Source of the DNA: Acidimicrobiia bacterium
GTDB taxonomy: Bacteria; Actinomycetota; Acidimicrobiia; Acidimicrobiales; Aldehydirespiratoraceae
Direction: 5' to 3'
Assembly: GCA_022824605.1 (NCBI GenBank)
Contig: JAJDZO010000165.1
Location: forward strand, 1-12,975
DNA length: 12,975 nt
Shown in pieces: positions 12,735 through 12,975 of this stretch (position 1 is the stretch's first letter; every line of letters starts with the position of its first letter). Both the position numbers and the translations under genes were made by a program. Below the pieces are notes generated by a model. It had not been told where the DNA came from and ran no database searches. It saw only the letters and a program-made list of their open reading frames with translations.

Positions 12735-12975
12735 TCACGCCCAGTGCCAGACCGGGCCGGCAGGGGTGTCCTCCACTACCACACCCATGCCCGAGAGCTC
12801 ATCCCGAAGGGCGTCAGCAGTCGCCCAGTCCTTGGCTTCTCTCGCAGCTTGCCGCCGGGCCACCAGTGCCTCGATGGCTTCGTCCGGTGAAGTGGCTGTG
12901 CCCGTGGCCTCGGAGAGGCGGACGGGGACCCTGATCAGTTCACCCTTGCCGAGCACGGTTTTCTGGATTCCGAGG
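12735..12975 (-). CDS. cysS: Cysteinyl-tRNA synthetase, C-terminal end (5' part outside window)
   Basis: About 80 residues are visible, open to the right edge and ending at a TGA at 12735. The sequence has IEALVARRQAAREAKDWATA, then DALRDELSGMGVVVEDTPAGPVWHWA. This A-R-xx-KDW-xx-AD-x-(I/L)RD-x-L-xxxGV-xx-EDTP-x-G-xxW pattern is the conserved C-terminal helix-and-tail of class I cysteinyl-tRNA synthetase, which charges tRNA-Cys in the cytosol. The catalytic HIGH and KMSKS regions lie outside the window. The stretch before it (GKGELIRVPVRLSEATGTA) is less recognisable and may be a lineage-specific linker. The GTG at 12956 is only an internal Val codon. In many actinobacteria cysS is followed by an rRNA methyltransferase gene; here a gap and a molybdenum hydroxylase subunit follow. 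Confidence 0.82.
   Translation of the reverse strand, partial: LGIQKTVLGKGELIRVPVRLSEATGTATSPDEAIEALVARRQAAREAKDWATADALRDELSGMGVVVEDTPAGPVWHWA

Noticed and set aside
12470..12738. Two overlapping minus-strand open frames of about 85 codons in the gap after cysS
   Set aside because: Stop/start overlaps look attractive, but the third-position GC is clearly lower than in neighbours and the products are Arg/Ala-rich without recognisable pattern.
10923..12890. A 655-codon plus-strand open frame antisense to the molybdenum subunit gene
   Set aside because: Long antisense frames are common at this GC content. The product is His/Arg/Gly-rich with no family motif, while the opposite strand has a complete set of molybdenum hydroxylase motifs.

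Overview
This 13-kb window comes from a high-GC bacterial chromosome (roughly two-thirds G+C, third codon positions almost all G or C). Gene content points to an aerobic actinobacterium, and an acidimicrobial-type lineage is my best guess. The reasons are the cyclophilin with a conserved N-terminal Cys-Pro extension, the Thr-linker PQQ-like propeller protein, the many CoA-dependent enzymes and the GTG/TTG starts. The phylum is fairly safe; the class is inference. No mobile element, CRISPR array, tRNA or rRNA was seen.

Left block (1-4495, all minus strand): an SDR dehydrogenase of the (3R)-hydroxyacyl-CoA type, a CaiB/BaiF CoA-transferase, an amidinotransferase-fold enzyme, and a luciferase-like flavin monooxygenase cut by the window edge. 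The last two look like one operon. The CoA-transferase and the amidinotransferase gene each have a TTGAC-type promoter, and the two share an unusually similar 21-bp segment, so they may be co-regulated. The substrate of this set cannot be read from sequence.

Middle block (4614-8327): a glyoxalase-II-like metallo-hydrolase with a small zinc-ribbon ORF upstream (minus), a cyclophilin with a TTG start (plus), a FadB2/Hbd-type 3-hydroxyacyl-CoA dehydrogenase (plus), then a HAD hydrolase and a small HExxH protein (minus) coupled by a 4-bp ATGA overlap.

Right block (8472-12975): a membrane-anchored PQQ-like beta-propeller protein with a 23-residue poly-Thr linker (plus); a short A-rich, G-free duplicated tract with a hairpin, which reads as a terminator for the minus strand; a 758-aa molybdenum hydroxylase large subunit with no partner subunits next to it (minus); a 261-bp gap without a convincing gene; and the C-terminal end of cysteinyl-tRNA synthetase (minus, cut by the edge).

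Most of the window is ordinary metabolic chromosome. The items most worth a second look are the matched promoter pair, the divergent amidinotransferase in a CoA-transferase/monooxygenase setting, and the lone molybdenum hydroxylase subunit. I do not see a clear new defence, mobile or secretion system.
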